64,000 nt of DNA, from assembly GCA_938017825.1 (NCBI GenBank), contig CALIJE010000040.1, positions 1 to 64,000 of the forward strand, read 5' to 3'. The stretch is from an uncultured Flavobacteriaceae bacterium. Lineage in GTDB: Bacteria > Bacteroidota > Bacteroidia > Flavobacteriales > Flavobacteriaceae. Under the pieces are notes generated by a model. The model worked only from the letters and a program-made list of their open reading frames with translations, searched no databases and was not told where the DNA came from. Below, in pieces: positions 18,201-27,151 of this stretch. A program made the position numbers and the translations under genes. Each line of letters opens with the position of its first letter. Position 1 is the first letter of the stretch.

Positions 18201-21200
18201 AAGCATTGGCAACTAATTGCACAGCAGCCTCTTCGATAGTAAACTCTTGTGTTGCTAAAGGACACCCGTCATATGTTCCACCGTTTTCGGTAAGTAAAAT
18301 GTAGTATACTCCAGGGGCCAATGGGCCTAAATCCGTAACAGAAACACCGGTACCCACAGCAGGTGGGTTAACGGCGGTCGATCCACTTATACCTGTTGTA
18401 ATGTTTGACTGAAAATTAAATATTTCATAAGAAACACTTGTGGCGTCACTTGCATAGTTGTCAATCGAGAAGTCGACGGCGCCATCGGCAATACCCGTAC
18501 AAGTAACATTTGAAACCTCATCAATTGACCATGTAAGGTTCGAAGGAGTATCTATTGGGGCATCTGCAGTTTCGAAATAGTAACATCTCGTTGCGTTGTC
18601 AAAGACCACAAACGTATAAGTTGTACCAGGAGTCAATCCTGTGATGGTTGCCGTATCACCATTAACAACATCTGGCCCCTGATAATTGTTCGAATAGGGT
18701 GGCGAAAAGAATTCCAAAACCGCAAATTCATAATCGTTGCTAGTAAAAGCAGAAGATACTGTAACTATCGCAGTTCCTCCAAGAGCACAATCTACCGTTG
18801 CAGTACTTACATCAATGTCTAAATCATCTGGTGGAGATGCAATTATGGCATTACTGGTAACCGAACAGCCATTGGCGTCAATAACTTCTACAAAGTAGAT
18901 GCCGAAATTTAAAATCGTAAATGTATGATCTCTATTTCCAGGAGAAGTGTTGTATACCTGGGTCGGCATCCCATTATTTGCAGATAGGTGATAGCTATAC
19001 TCTACCGTTCCTCCAGCTACACTAGTTACACTAATGGTGCCGGGAATAGTATTATCAGTTGGATCGGCGCCAGCTGAATCACATTGAATATCTGTTAAAC
19101 TAATCGAGAATGTAATTGGATCTGGCTCTCCTATAATTATAGTATCTATATCTGTACATGATTTTGCATCGGTGACGGTAACTTCATAGGTTCCAGCAGG
19201 AAGACCAGATGTCTGGGTTCCGTAGTTTGTTCCAGTTGTGGTATTCAGTACCGCAATTGTAAATGGCGCAACACCTTGTGTTGGATCAAGATTCACCTGA
19301 ATAGTTGCGCTACTGTCACCATTACACAGAACGTCTGATGTTTGTACCAAGGATGAAATTACAGGGCTTTGAATCGGTTCAACTATAACCTGAGAAATAA
19401 CGGAGCAAGTTCTATTATCCGTAACTCTAAAGTCATAGGTTCCGGCAACAGCAGTAGGGTAGGAAAATGAATTGCCCACTATTGCCGTGGTCGGCGACCA
19501 TGTTGTTCCGCCATCCGTACTAACTTCATAAGTTGCATACGGAGTGTAACCGCTTGAAATTGATACATCGATTACCGCGTCTGGAGAAACTGTACAGTCC
19601 AAGGCCTTCGTTAAAATTGCGCTAGCAATCAATTGGGGCTCAATGGTTTCATTTATCACGTTGGTTAAACAACCGTAAGCATCGGTAACTTGAATGTCAT
19701 AGGTGCCCGGCACTAAGTTAGAAATGGTAAACGTATTTCCGGGAATAGTGGTTTGTCCTCCTCCGTTGATGCTATAGGTATAAGGAGCAACACCATCTGT
19801 TATATCAATTACCAAGGAGGCCTGGTCTGTGCCATCATAACAGAAATCAGATGCCGCATTTAATGCTATAGATGGTGTTTCAGCCGGATCGATCGTCAAA
19901 GGCTTGCTGACAATACAACCACCAGAATCTCTGACATAAATAGTATACGTACCATCAGAAACATTCGTAAATACATTGCTGTTCTGATACGGGTAGATTA
20001 TCGCAGGGCCTACGGTATTTTCCAATTGATACTCATAACTTCCCCATCCGTCAGTTGCGGTTACCGTAATAGTGGAATTTTGAACGCATGTTACAGGGCT
20101 ATCCGAAAAGGTAAAATCCAATGCGGCAGGCGGATTATCAACGGTCACAGAAGTTGTAGCTATACAATTGGTGGTATCGTCGGTTATGGTAATCACATAG
20201 GTGTCCGCAGCAAGGCCAGTTACTGCAATAGGAGTAGTAGTATTTATATTCGCTTGAGATTGGACAAGTACATTTGAACTGTTTTCAACGGTATAGCTAA
20301 ACGTACTAGAAAAGGCACTTGCCGTAAATGATATTTCCCCATCAGTATCGCCAAAACAGGTAACGTTGGACACTAATTGAGAATTCGCTTCAATTTGAGG
20401 AATGTCGGCAATTGTATAATTCTCTTGTACAGTACAGCCCTTTGCATCTGTGATTTGAAAGGTATATGTGCCCGGCGCCAAGCCTGTAAAAACATTGTTG
20501 TTCGCATTGTTGATAACACTACCGGATGGTGCGATTATTTCATAAACAAAAGGCGCATTTCCATCTACAACCGAAACGGTTACATCTGAAGTAATAGCAG
20601 GACAAGTTGGGTTTGTTTGCGTGAAAGTAAGATCAGAAGGCTCATTTAGGGGGTCAATTACTAAGGCCGGAGTTTGTACAGTACAACCATTTGAATCACG
20701 AATTGTAATGGTATAGTTGCCAGCAACTATTCCAGTACTAAAAGTGTCAGAAGTTTGAAAATTAACACCATCAATACTAAATGTATAGCCAGGAGTTCCA
20801 CCAGAGTAGTTAATCGCGCGCAGTGTTGCCGAAGTATTGTCACAACGGTATTCTTGAACAACATCAATGGTTCCAGGAAGTATTGGGTTAGGCGCGGTCA
20901 ATGTAACATCATCAGCAACCGTACATCCTTTCGAGTCAGTTACCGTATAGCTGTATGTACCTGCACTTAAGCCAGCGTAGGTTGTTTGAGTTGAGGGAGC
21001 GCTTCCATCGAAAACGATTTGGTATGGCGGCAATCCACCAGAAATCTGCAATTCAATAGCTCCATCAGAACTACTATCGCATAGGGGATTCGTGGGCGCT
21101 TCAACTACTATAGGTGGGCTATTGGGGGTGATTACAATTTGGTTTGTCGTAATTGTACAGTTTTCACTATCGGTAATTACAAATTCATACGTTCCTGCAG

Positions 21201-24200
21201 TTGTTGTGAAATAGGAGAACGGAGTGCTTGGCACAGCTGAACTAGCCTGAATACTGGCGCCGTCTCTAATTACTTCATAGGTAAAACTGGGATTCCCACC
21301 CGTTATGCTGATTCTGATTTCCGCATCAGGTGATGCACTACAGTCTAAATCTTTAATCAAATTCGCTGCCGCCGTCATTGTCGGGAAGACATCAATACTG
21401 GCGCTTGCCGTACAATTTTTACCATCAACAACTTCTACAATATAACTTCCGGGCCCCAGTCCGGTAAACGTAGTGTTGGTCTGATAAGCGCCACCGTTTA
21501 CTCGATATTGAAAAGGAGCTTCTCCCCCTGAAATTACATTAGCCGTTAATGTTAACCCATTTGAGCTATCATAGCATAAGCTATTGGCGGTAACCTCTAA
21601 TACTGGTGCAATTGCTGGTGTTAGCGAAAATGTTTGTGTTACCTCACAGCCTCCCGCATCTCGCACTGTAACTGTATAATTTCCTGAGGTGTCAGTTAGT
21701 CCTGTAAATGAATTTGTAGGTTGTGGCCCAACAACCCCTCCGGCGGGATCCTCTAGTTCGTATTCGTACCCACCCCACCCATCGGAAGCCGTAATAATTA
21801 CAGAACCAGGATTTGTTCCCGTGGCAGAACAAGAGATATCAGTAACATCTAAATTAGAAATGACCAATGCAGCTGTAGGCGAGGCAATGGTTACCTCTGT
21901 AATAGCTGTACAATTCGTATCAGAGTCTGTAACGGTTATCTGATAAACACCAGCAGCAAGCCCCGTCAAAGGTATTGTTGTAGAAGTTTCTCCAATACCA
22001 GAAAAAGTAGCCGGCCCACTTATTGTGTAATCATATGTATTTGCAAAATTGCCAACGCTAAAGGTTGCGCCACCGTCAGTGAGACCAAAACAGCTAATGT
22101 TGTTATCTAGTTGACCTGTTACGGTTATGGGGACAACATTGTCAATGGTATAACTTTCCTGGATCACACATCCCTTGTCATCGGTAACCTGAAAAGTATA
22201 GGTTCCAGGTGACAAGCCTGCAAAAACATTATTGTTCCCATTGGCCAAAACATCTCCGGCAGGTGCTATAATTTCATAAACAAAAGGTGCAGTACCGTCA
22301 ACTATTGACACGGTCACATCTGAAGTCAGCGCCGGACACAACGGTTGGGTAGAAACAAATGTTAGGTCGCTTGGTTCATTGCGCGGATCTATGGTTATCG
22401 TATTGGTTTGGATAGAGCACCCAGCGGTATCACGCACAGTAATGGTATAATCTCCGTTTGTAAGTCCAGAAAAAGTTTCAGCTCCTGGTCCTGATACAAA
22501 ATTTACCCCATTAATACTATATTCATAGGGTGCAGTTCCTCCAGTAACATTTTGTGCCTGAATAATTCCATCTTGAATACAGGTATAATCTTGCACCAAA
22601 ATAGCATCTGCCGTCAAAGCATTGGTTGGCGAACCAATAGTATGATAAAAAGGGTAGTTACATGAGGCACTTCCTTTACGCATATTTACGATTATCGTAT
22701 AATCCCCATTGGCAAGCCCTGGAAAAAAGCCTGAAGAATTAAAAGCAATGGCATCTGTGAAAAGGAAATTCTCCGCCAAAGCATCTTCTAGCGTAATATT
22801 GAAATCATAGAGGTAATAGGTTAGCTGATAACCTCCATCATCTGCAAGATTCATTTGAATTGCCCCACTGGAATCACCAAAACAAGCAACGTCTGTTATA
22901 GTAGCCGCATTAAAGGTTGCAGGGGGTCGAAATTCGATTGTTACCGTGTTTGAAATCGCACTACAGTTGTTACGATCGACAACAACAAAGGTGTAGTCAC
23001 CAGGATTAAGGATATCGAAGATTACACTGGTTTGATATTCGGAAGCCGGAATATCACCAACCGTGGGATAGGAAGTTAGGGTCACCCCGTTTTCGTCAAC
23101 ATAAGTCCAAATGGCATAAACGTGTGGGGTTTTCCCTCCCTCGGAGTCTAGCAAAATATTACCTTCCTTACAAGTAACATGTTGGGAAACCCTGGCAGTA
23201 ACCTCGAGATCATTTTCATCTACTATGGTGATTTGTTCTGAGTATTCACAACCATCATCTGTTCGCGCAATTGCGATATAGTTTCCTGGATTAAGGTCTT
23301 CGAAAGTAAAATTGTTGTCAGGTTGAACCGTCTCACTGTCTAAGAGTGTTCCTTGTCCTGCATTTGACCCATCATCAATTCGTATTTCATATTCATAATT
23401 TGGTTCGGCATTGAGCACTTGAATATTTACTGATCCAAGACCGCTACAACCGGCATTTGTAACATTAACATTATAGCTCACATCTCTATCAAGAATTCCT
23501 ATTTCAGGAGTTCTAAAAACACAAGCCCCAGGAATAGGAGCCCCTGCTGCATCCAATTGAGTAACTTGAACGACATATCCTCCGTTTTCACCAGCACCAA
23601 AATCGAAGCTAGGACCATTGTTTGCACTAAACGGAATGATTACGGCCTCGGTGTCAGAATCTACTAATTGATACCCATAGCTGCTTCCTAAATTGGTAAT
23701 TGTAATGTTCCCATCTGAAGTACAAATAATGTCTTCTTTTGTATACTGAATGTCTAGTAAATTTTGAAAAACATTAAAATAGAACCTGCTGATACAACCG
23801 TTTAGATAGGTAACCTCAAGCCTATATTTTCCTGCGCTGCCAACTGTAAAGTTGTTTCCAGACCCCACTTCATTCCAAGTGCAGGCCAGGTTTTTATTTG
23901 CACAATCGTCAGCTGATTCATCACAACTGGCTTCATCCAATAATTCCCATGAAAGACTTTGGGCATCAACAATATTTACTTGCAATTGTTTGGTGTCTCC
24001 TAAGCCACAAAGAAAGAGCTTTAGCAATTCGTCTCCGTCTATTGAACAGGTTACAATTTCACCAGCCAAATCATTAGTTGGGTCGGTATCTCCATTAACC
24101 TCATTGTAAAATGCGATAATTGGATCAGGAATTGTTCCTGATCCAAAGGGTTCAACTCTTATTATTTCTTTAAAACCCTTACAAGGATCCGCTACAATTT

Positions 24201-26127
24201 TATCAACAATATAAGTACCAATTTGATTAACCGTCATGGTGCTTGGATCATTGTCTGGATCCCCATCAGTGATTACCGTATCAGTTGCATCGAATAAATT
24301 GTTTCCATTATCATCTCGAACCCAAATATATTCGTCAAAATTATCCCCAGCATCTAGAATGGCAGTGTCACCACATAATTCTACCGTTCTCGTATAGTTA
24401 CAATCTGATAAATCGTCTAACAAGAAGTTTGTTGCCCCTGGTACAGGGGGCAAACAATTATTAAATTCTGTTACACTAGGATCATCAGTAATCATATTGT
24501 CATTGATCACACCTTGGTAACTCGAATAGGCTAAATTTTGGATTAAGTCAGTACATGCGTCAATAAAGTCAAAACAGTTTTCTGCCACCTGTACTCGAAG
24601 TCGAATATTGGCTGTGGGATCCCCTTGCTCAATGATATTGTCGGGCACTGAAAAATTAATGGTTCTTGTTGCGGGATCAAAAGTATAAGTAGTCCCGGGA
24701 GGCATTACCAAATTAGCCTCATCTAGCGTGACATTGATTGGCAATACATCTCTAATGGTATAATTTGTTGCATCATCATTCCCGTAATTTGTGAAGTAGA
24801 GCACATAGTCCAATACCTGACCGAGATTAACTCCTAATCCGGTAATGTCGTTACCTCCAATATCTTCTACCTTTTTTTCAAGAACGATTTCAGGTTCTAT
24901 GATTTCAATATTGAACGAATTAAAGAACGGATAATACTGATCACTATCCGTATTGAACCTAAAAGTTGCTGAGGTTTCGTTGTTATCAATTACAGAATTG
25001 GTCGGGTTATTTAGGGCAAGTAGGTCAGCATCAAAGCCCAATGTGTTTAAGCTCCCAGGATTGCGACCTGCAAGCAAGGTTCCATTTACAGAAATATTAC
25101 TATTGAAGAAGTTATCAGGAGGGTTTACCGTATTGCTAATTCTTGTGAACCCCGGGTTTGATGGAGTAGTGATTTCCATAAAATCACCGGTAAGTCTAAA
25201 ATCGCCCTCTAAGGCAGCAGCCCCAATGTTGGCCTGTACGGGGCCTCCAGGAATAGTAGTAAAGCCGTTGTAGTTAATGGGTACGGTATTACCATCTCCA
25301 ACACGTGCAAACCCATCGAATGTTGTAATTAGCTTACCTGTTAAGGTTGGGTTTTCATATACCACCACAAGTGTCCAACCACCTGCAGATCCTCCGGGCA
25401 TTAAACTTGTGCTATTAGCTAAATCATAGCCAATACCTTGGGCAGCCGGTATATTTGCCACAGTATAGACCCCTGAAGGATCTGGATACATGCCTGTGAC
25501 AGGGTCTCTAGTGCCTCGCACTAAATCAGTAACATCGGCATATGCCGCATAAGGTGAGTTTGAAGCCAATGCCGGAGCTGTTATACCATCAAATAAGATG
25601 GCATCAGCAGTAATGTTGGCGTAGGTTGCACTCCTCGGAATTTGTAGCTGAACTTGATTTATGGGATGTGCCCTTCCGGGGCCATCAGTGTCTCTAGGGT
25701 CGTTGGGATCAGTGTAGTCTCTCGGATAGGTTCCTGTCCAATATAAACCAGCATATCTTATCTGGTTACAACTCATTTCGGTAAACCCGAATGTTGCGGA
25801 ACTAGAACTAAACGTCGAGGCATCTGAATCGACGTCTATATAGCGCATGTCCTTGAAATCATTAACATTTAAATACCCCCCAGTTTCCGGATTACGATTC
25901 CAGTTTCTATTTATTCCGTTGGCATTTAGGTTGTTGTAATCATCGTTAGGCTCCGTAGATGCGGTGCCTCCGTCCCTATTGAGAATACTGTTTCCAATTA
26001 TCGTTAAATCTCCTTTGATATTGTCTTGGTAACGTACGTTAAAAGGGGTATAAACCTGTGAAAAACCTATGTAAGAGCATAGGATTGCAAAGACAATGAG
26101 TGCTTTTCGGGTAACTTTTGTGGCCAT
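12292..26127 (-). CDS. sprB: Giant gliding-motility adhesin SprB
   Basis: A 4611-residue cell-surface adhesin. It has a signal peptide (ALIVFAILCSYIGFSQ) and an N-terminal globular region (about 30-410) with tandem disulfide-poor beta folds. A DUF11-like segment (LGQVLDYVLYFTNYGNDDATNYTIRDVLP, about 430-540) follows. Next comes a long array of SprB repeats with the pattern C-x-G-x(3)-G, GG-x-x-PY-x-Y, F-x-GL-x(2)-G-x-Y-x(4)-D-x(2)-GC. The C-terminal T9SS type B domain reads IPNFFTPDGDGQNDLWRP ... IYDRYGRVV ... GWDGLYNSKELPTGDYWYVI ... HFTLYR. SprB is exported by the T9SS and moved along the cell to drive gliding. Neighbours sprC and sprD upstream and sprF downstream match the F. johnsoniae operon. 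The array shows large internal duplications, listed separately. The frame is intact over 13.8 kb. Confidence 0.93.
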   Translation of the reverse strand: MATKVTRKALIVFAILCSYIGFSQVYTPFNVRYQDNIKGDLTIIGNSILNRDGGTASTEPNDDYNNLNANGINRNWNRNPETGGYLNVNDFKDMRYIDVDSDASTFSSSSATFGFTEMSCNQIRYAGLYWTGTYPRDYTDPNDPRDTDGPGRAHPINQVQLQIPRSATYANITADAILFDGITAPALASNSPYAAYADVTDLVRGTRDPVTGMYPDPSGVYTVANIPAAQGIGYDLANSTSLMPGGSAGGWTLVVVYENPTLTGKLITTFDGFARVGDGNTVPINYNGFTTIPGGPVQANIGAAALEGDFRLTGDFMEITTPSNPGFTRISNTVNPPDNFFNSNISVNGTLLAGRNPGSLNTLGFDADLLALNNPTNSVIDNNETSATFRFNTDSDQYYPFFNSFNIEIIEPEIVLEKKVEDIGGNDITGLGVNLGQVLDYVLYFTNYGNDDATNYTIRDVLPINVTLDEANLVMPPGTTYTFDPATRTINFSVPDNIIEQGDPTANIRLRVQVAENCFDFIDACTDLIQNLAYSSYQGVINDNMITDDPSVTEFNNCLPPVPGATNFLLDDLSDCNYTRTVELCGDTAILDAGDNFDEYIWVRDDNGNNLFDATDTVITDGDPDNDPSTMTVNQIGTYIVDKIVADPCKGFKEIIRVEPFGSGTIPDPIIAFYNEVNGDTDPTNDLAGEIVTCSIDGDELLKLFLCGLGDTKQLQVNIVDAQSLSWELLDEASCDESADDCANKNLACTWNEVGSGNNFTVGSAGKYRLEVTYLNGCISRFYFNVFQNLLDIQYTKEDIICTSDGNITITNLGSSYGYQLVDSDTEAVIIPFSANNGPSFDFGAGENGGYVVQVTQLDAAGAPIPGACVFRTPEIGILDRDVSYNVNVTNAGCSGLGSVNIQVLNAEPNYEYEIRIDDGSNAGQGTLLDSETVQPDNNFTFEDLNPGNYIAIARTDDGCEYSEQITIVDENDLEVTARVSQHVTCKEGNILLDSEGGKTPHVYAIWTYVDENGVTLTSYPTVGDIPASEYQTSVIFDILNPGDYTFVVVDRNNCSAISNTVTIEFRPPATFNAATITDVACFGDSSGAIQMNLADDGGYQLTYYLYDFNITLEDALAENFLFTDAIAFNSSGFFPGLANGDYTIIVNMRKGSASCNYPFYHTIGSPTNALTADAILVQDYTCIQDGIIQAQNVTGGTAPYEYSINGVNFVSGPGAETFSGLTNGDYTITVRDTAGCSIQTNTITIDPRNEPSDLTFVSTQPLCPALTSDVTVSIVDGTAPFVYEIIAPAGDVLANGNNNVFAGLSPGTYTFQVTDDKGCVIQESYTIDNVVPITVTGQLDNNISCFGLTDGGATFSVGNFANTYDYTISGPATFSGIGETSTTIPLTGLAAGVYQITVTDSDTNCTAITEVTIASPTAALVISNLDVTDISCSATGTNPGSVIITASDGWGGYEYELEDPAGGVVGPQPTNSFTGLTDTSGNYTVTVRDAGGCEVTQTFSLTPAIAPVLEVTANSLCYDSSNGLTLTANVISGGEAPFQYRVNGGAYQTNTTFTGLGPGSYIVEVVDGKNCTASASIDVFPTMTAAANLIKDLDCSASPDAEIRISITGGNPSFTYEVIRDGASIQASSAVPSTPFSYFTTTAGTYEFVITDSENCTITTNQIVITPNSPPIVVEAPTNPLCDSSSDGAIELQISGGLPPYQIVFDGSAPSTQTTYAGLSAGTYSYTVTDSKGCTVADDVTLTAPNPILPGTIDVVQEYRCDNTSATLRAINYSGGTPGYTFSIDGVNFQTSDTFSTGIVAGNYTITIRDSNGCTVQTPALVIDPLNEPSDLTFTQTNPTCPAITSDVTVSVVDGNAPFVYEIIAPSGSVINNANNNVFTGLAPGTYTFQITDAKGCTVQENYTIADIPQIEANSQLVSNVTCFGDTDGEISFTASAFSSTFSYTVENSSNVLVQSQANINTTTPIAVTGLAADTYVITITDDTTNCIATTSVTVDNPPAALDFTFSDSPVTCVQNSTITVTATDGWGSYEYQLENTVGPAIIYPYQNSNVFTNVSDGTYTIYVRDSGGCIVSKPLTIDPAETPSIALNAASDFCYDGTDQASLVIDITDGVAPYTYSINGGGQTTIPGNTFTISNLVPGTYDIQVTDAYGCLTNVINETIEPQLIASAILTKALDCTVSPDAVIDVSISSGYTPYATYEVSTDGGTTWSPTTAIVGNSFSYPTAVAGTYDFRVTDNRTCSVISQVIVEPIQSPVISSLVQTSDVLCNGDSSATIQVNLDPTQGVAPFTIAVLNTTTGTNYGTQTSGLPAGTYEVTVTDAKSCTDIDTIIIGEPDPITFSISLTDIQCDSAGADPTDNTIPGTISVTSVAGGTVEYSYHLSANNGMPTQVYNTSPGNRDHTFTILNFGIYFVEVIDANGCSVTSNAIIASPPDDLDIDVSTATVDCALGGTAIVTVSSAFTSNDYEFAVLEFFSPPYSNNYQGPDVVNGDTATITGLTPGTTYTFVVFDNATRCYYFETADAPIDTPSNLTWSIDEVSNVTCTGIADGAVDFSIDNYASDATSVSYEIFNFQSNITTGISGSTAVNPPAVGTGVSVTDLGPLAPGVYYILLTENGGTYDGCPLATQEFTIEEAAVQLVANASLIKNDNCNLNAGQVSASAQFGRAPYEYQIALSTDPAPTTATWAGSSINSFNVEGGDYIVYVKDDFNCIQAAPVNVPTDPSPEISLTINNQCIADEGGYSIDITLDVAGVVPHAIRIDGGAPQSATGLVLAGDVLTVSNLSSGAHSVAILDVNGCGETENITIYPPLNAIANISADENCNPANSGEVTVTASGGSGNYSYTQTSPAGPTNTTGVFAGLTHSVSYSFEVEDVTTNCTFPLNISLPAPSIPTFSLSATEVSCFGGNNGTITVSLDPGNIDIPYLYSLDGGATTQASNVFNGLTQGTYNVTVLSDKGCLDTRSVDVNEPSQLDISAAATPFSCDDTASTITVTVNNDGLGNPSGTSPYVYSFDNGSNFQTSNTLQVPFGSPDVNITVRDSNGCEATLVLPIPVRQDVTAVINQNQVIDCVNGEELIEIIAANGSGTYNYLELPNRNVIADPLNIILTQPGTYSYEILDTVTNCSVIVEHVIAPFDLINVAAAVTSDASCSDSADGEIQVAISGYTGTFNYQVLDANGAFVAGASGSDNATADPYVFNVATTLPAGIYIVQITETAFPECVGTSNSVTIDAPDPLAIQLLNNVNANCNEANAIVTVQATGGTAPYAYGASISGSGVPATFPFDETVELDPTVSLNWDIYVRDANNCIIDSPLAVTIETDTTPDISLVIDDECAEEGSFGIIVSLDAADVGVAPYTLSIDGNAFQSVPSFPYSITGLIAGAHSVEIRDANGCGETENITIEPELTLSAFVVSQPTCNANDGVLEFTAGGGSGAFTAELLLPDFSNTGIAPTGNQFTGVPFGDYIIRITDNNLGAPNCFANASIALEEPTPVTLLQTSRTHVSCFGNTDGTITINMEPTSTGVNDNPPYVFEISDGTTTTSQSSNLFTGLPAGTYDITVTSNRNCVATDQVVIVQPSALNASITDVTPFACDPNNSQLSASIQVTIDAGTGTADYFYSINGGAYLPTGGNVFTHTVSSPGNYDIAIRDANGCPFTLPTQAIDPINTFSAAVSQVSPISCAGPEEVLITVTDDGNPHNYSFELLPLGNPNGSQIATTATTATFELTAVGGYTFRVTDTDTGCFVDTTVYDIAPYDLIEARADALTPVICFGDSNGSAELSIFGYNGTFDYEVFTQAGASVLTGSDTASGSPYVQTISGLSGGNYYITITETAAPECSTTTNVFTIISPDLPLTELTEPRANVTCDNDQGELSVVPNGGYAPYDITLTNITTGQVYPTVTDVQAHVFSGLAEGDYRVEVVDANTCTITNDYPNILVRPIPVVADAIPLITNLQCIGDTNGSVTAVNVLNGSGSYEYQLNYYDEAGAVIEFTSGEQVSDTFNGLGAGIYSITVTDGWNCDFETNQVTITEPTQVVAQLTLESALTCANDAELLLTASGGTAPYSYSLDGITYTAMSGGNTHLFNVPAGTYQYYVRDSFDCASTISNAITEDPIVPLELSDPTKVDIACNGESTGSVFAEASFGMGNYQYSLYRDIALTDNVNGVGHAQATGQFNNLPAGTYYISVVSGDCTPVTKPVTIEELPAVDFDATPTMVSCPGEDDGTITITNNGGGTGSYQYAITDPNGVELRRISEAMTEDTYIITDLEGSVAGTVYRVLAQDTNGCFEEFTITIFEPVPLELVTTTTAEFCEGDANGTITLNITNGTPPYQASLNSTNDADYIDVTDGFVFDNLAAGFYEVRVRDSGCEPIAAIAEVSSGPNLTATIEPVYECDSNRVMNYLNITLEDESLSDDVLFAMDSDDINNARLGNNFANLAPGDHSITIFYDMCSVTYPFTIEDFLPVNLALENNNLNEITAIATDGLAPYTFYFNDVNNGEDNTYRINQSGTYVVRVIDQNGCEDIQSIEMEFVDIEIPNFFTPDGDGQNDLWRPQNIEAWPQILIRIYDRYGRVVSEQSVNSPGWDGLYNSKELPTGDYWYVIQLNGENDEREFVGHFTLYR
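14585..18225 (-). repeat. sprB tandem segmental duplication B (two units of about 1.8 kb)
   Basis: Two consecutive runs of SprB repeats align in the same order. Copy 1 (about 16430-18225) starts near NASLIKNDNCN; copy 2 (about 14585-16430) starts near LLNNVNANCN. Matching pairs include GAHSVAILDVNGCGETENITI / GAHSVEIRDANGCGETENITI, VSCFGGNNGTITV / VSCFGNTDGTITI, and VQITETAFPECV / ITITETAAPECS. Boundaries are approximate, set by eye on the translation. Confidence 0.75.
19115..22600 (-). repeat. sprB tandem segmental duplication A (two units of about 1.73 kb)
   Basis: Copy 1 (about 20870-22600) begins at QDYTCIQDG and copy 2 (about 19115-20870) at QEYRCDN. Ordered matches include NEPSDLTFVSTQPLCPALTS / NEPSDLTFTQTNPTCPAITS, APFVYEIIAPAGDV / APFVYEIIAPSGSV, and LIKDLDCSASPDAEI / LTKALDCTVSPDAVI. 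Each unit spans several SprB repeats. Edges are estimated by eye. Confidence 0.8.
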
Positions 26128-27151
26128 TTTAGCAAGTTTGGTTGGGCATATGGGCCAATTTTGGCTTTCATATGCGCAGTGCTTAAAGCGAAGGTATTTT
26201 TAGACTATGAATCGCGAAAAAGCACATGATATCATGAACAAATATTAACCTATTAGATGAGCGACCGAATTTATTGTTGTGTCATGGGCGTTTTATGTTG
26301 TGAAAGCCAAAAATTTGAGGGTTTGCAAGTCTTGCATAGGCTTTAAACGCTTGAATTTTCAAGATTTTGTAGGAAAAGGTGCTTAGTTGTAAAAAAGGTC
26401 GTTTTAAAGCGTTGAAACTGCATTTATTTAAATTGAGACCAAACCAGAACAATGGCGAAAAAGTGCTTTAAAGGGATAAAAAAAATGTGAATTGACAAGA
26501 ATAAAAGGAGACACTTTCGGCTAAAAAAAATGAAAATGCACTTGCAAATAATGCACTTGAATTCTCATAAAAATATTGAACAGGAAGCCTTATGATTATG
26601 CAAAAATTCTTGGCATTGTGCCTTGACGATCACCATTTAAATACATGATTTTCCTATAGCCGTAAGACATAAGGCGATTTGTCACCTATTCTATTTCACG
26701 CAAAAGGTTTTAAGTGTTTTCGGATAAAATTGGAGGACTGGGGCTGTGATAAGCCACCTGAAGCAATCGTGTCTTTGAAGGCCTAAATCAATGGTTTATG
26801 GTTTATTTTTGCCGGACCGATCAAATTGAAATTTTATGTCATGGGCATTTTTGCCTATGGGATACTTTGCTAGGCTCTAGGAATTGTTGCATCCACGGTA
26901 TAATATAACCGGGTCTTTTTAATGCAACTTATGACGCTAGCGGTACCATGCGTATAGATGTATGGGTAGGCCAAACTGTTATAAGGATGCCGTAAGCTTT
27001 GGCGAATTGCACATGGGGATATAGCCGAGAAATTAGTCAATTCAAAAGGCCATGCTCATTCTAGTTGGCCTTCGACCTTGTTTGGTTAACTGTAAGGATG
27101 CTAATCTCACTTCTCTTTTATGAGAGCTTTGCGGCGATGAGAAAAACCAAG
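26128..27151. other. 1-kb non-coding region between sprD and sprB
   Basis: There is no plausible gene on either strand. It holds the sprB upstream element (26237-26305), a 10-bp direct repeat AATGCACTTG at 26535-26544 and 26550-26559, and an 8-bp-stem hairpin at 26840-26859. An inverted repeat AAGGCCA/TGGCCTT at 27046-27072 may weakly end the sprCD transcript, and a plus-strand TATTTTTG sits at 26804-26811. Such a long gap inside the expected operon means sprB probably has its own promoter. Confidence 0.65.
26237..26305 (-). promoter_or_regulatory. Upstream element of sprB: paired 21-bp-phased boxes plus -7-like box
   Basis: Read on the plus strand: AACAAATAT (26237-26245), 21 bp, GAATTTAT (26267-26274), TGTTGTG (26275-26281), 14 bp, then TGTTGTG (26296-26302) followed by AAA. 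The two TGTTGTG boxes start exactly 21 bp apart. On the coding strand this reads CACAACA boxes followed by ATATTTGTT, a 7-of-8 match to TAnnTTTG. No TTG is present at -33, so activator dependence is plausible. The layout is base-for-base the same in spacing as upstream of sprC. Confidence 0.75.

Noticed and set aside
12292-26127. Regularly spaced repeats that might be read as a CRISPR array or satellite
   Set aside because: They are protein-coding SprB repeats in one open frame, diverged at DNA level, with no constant repeat and unique spacer structure.
26280-26846. 10-mer TGTCATGGGC at 26280-26289 and 26837-26846 in the sprB upstream gap
   Set aside because: The second copy lacks the TGTTGTG boxes and the shared stretch is short, so chance is likely.
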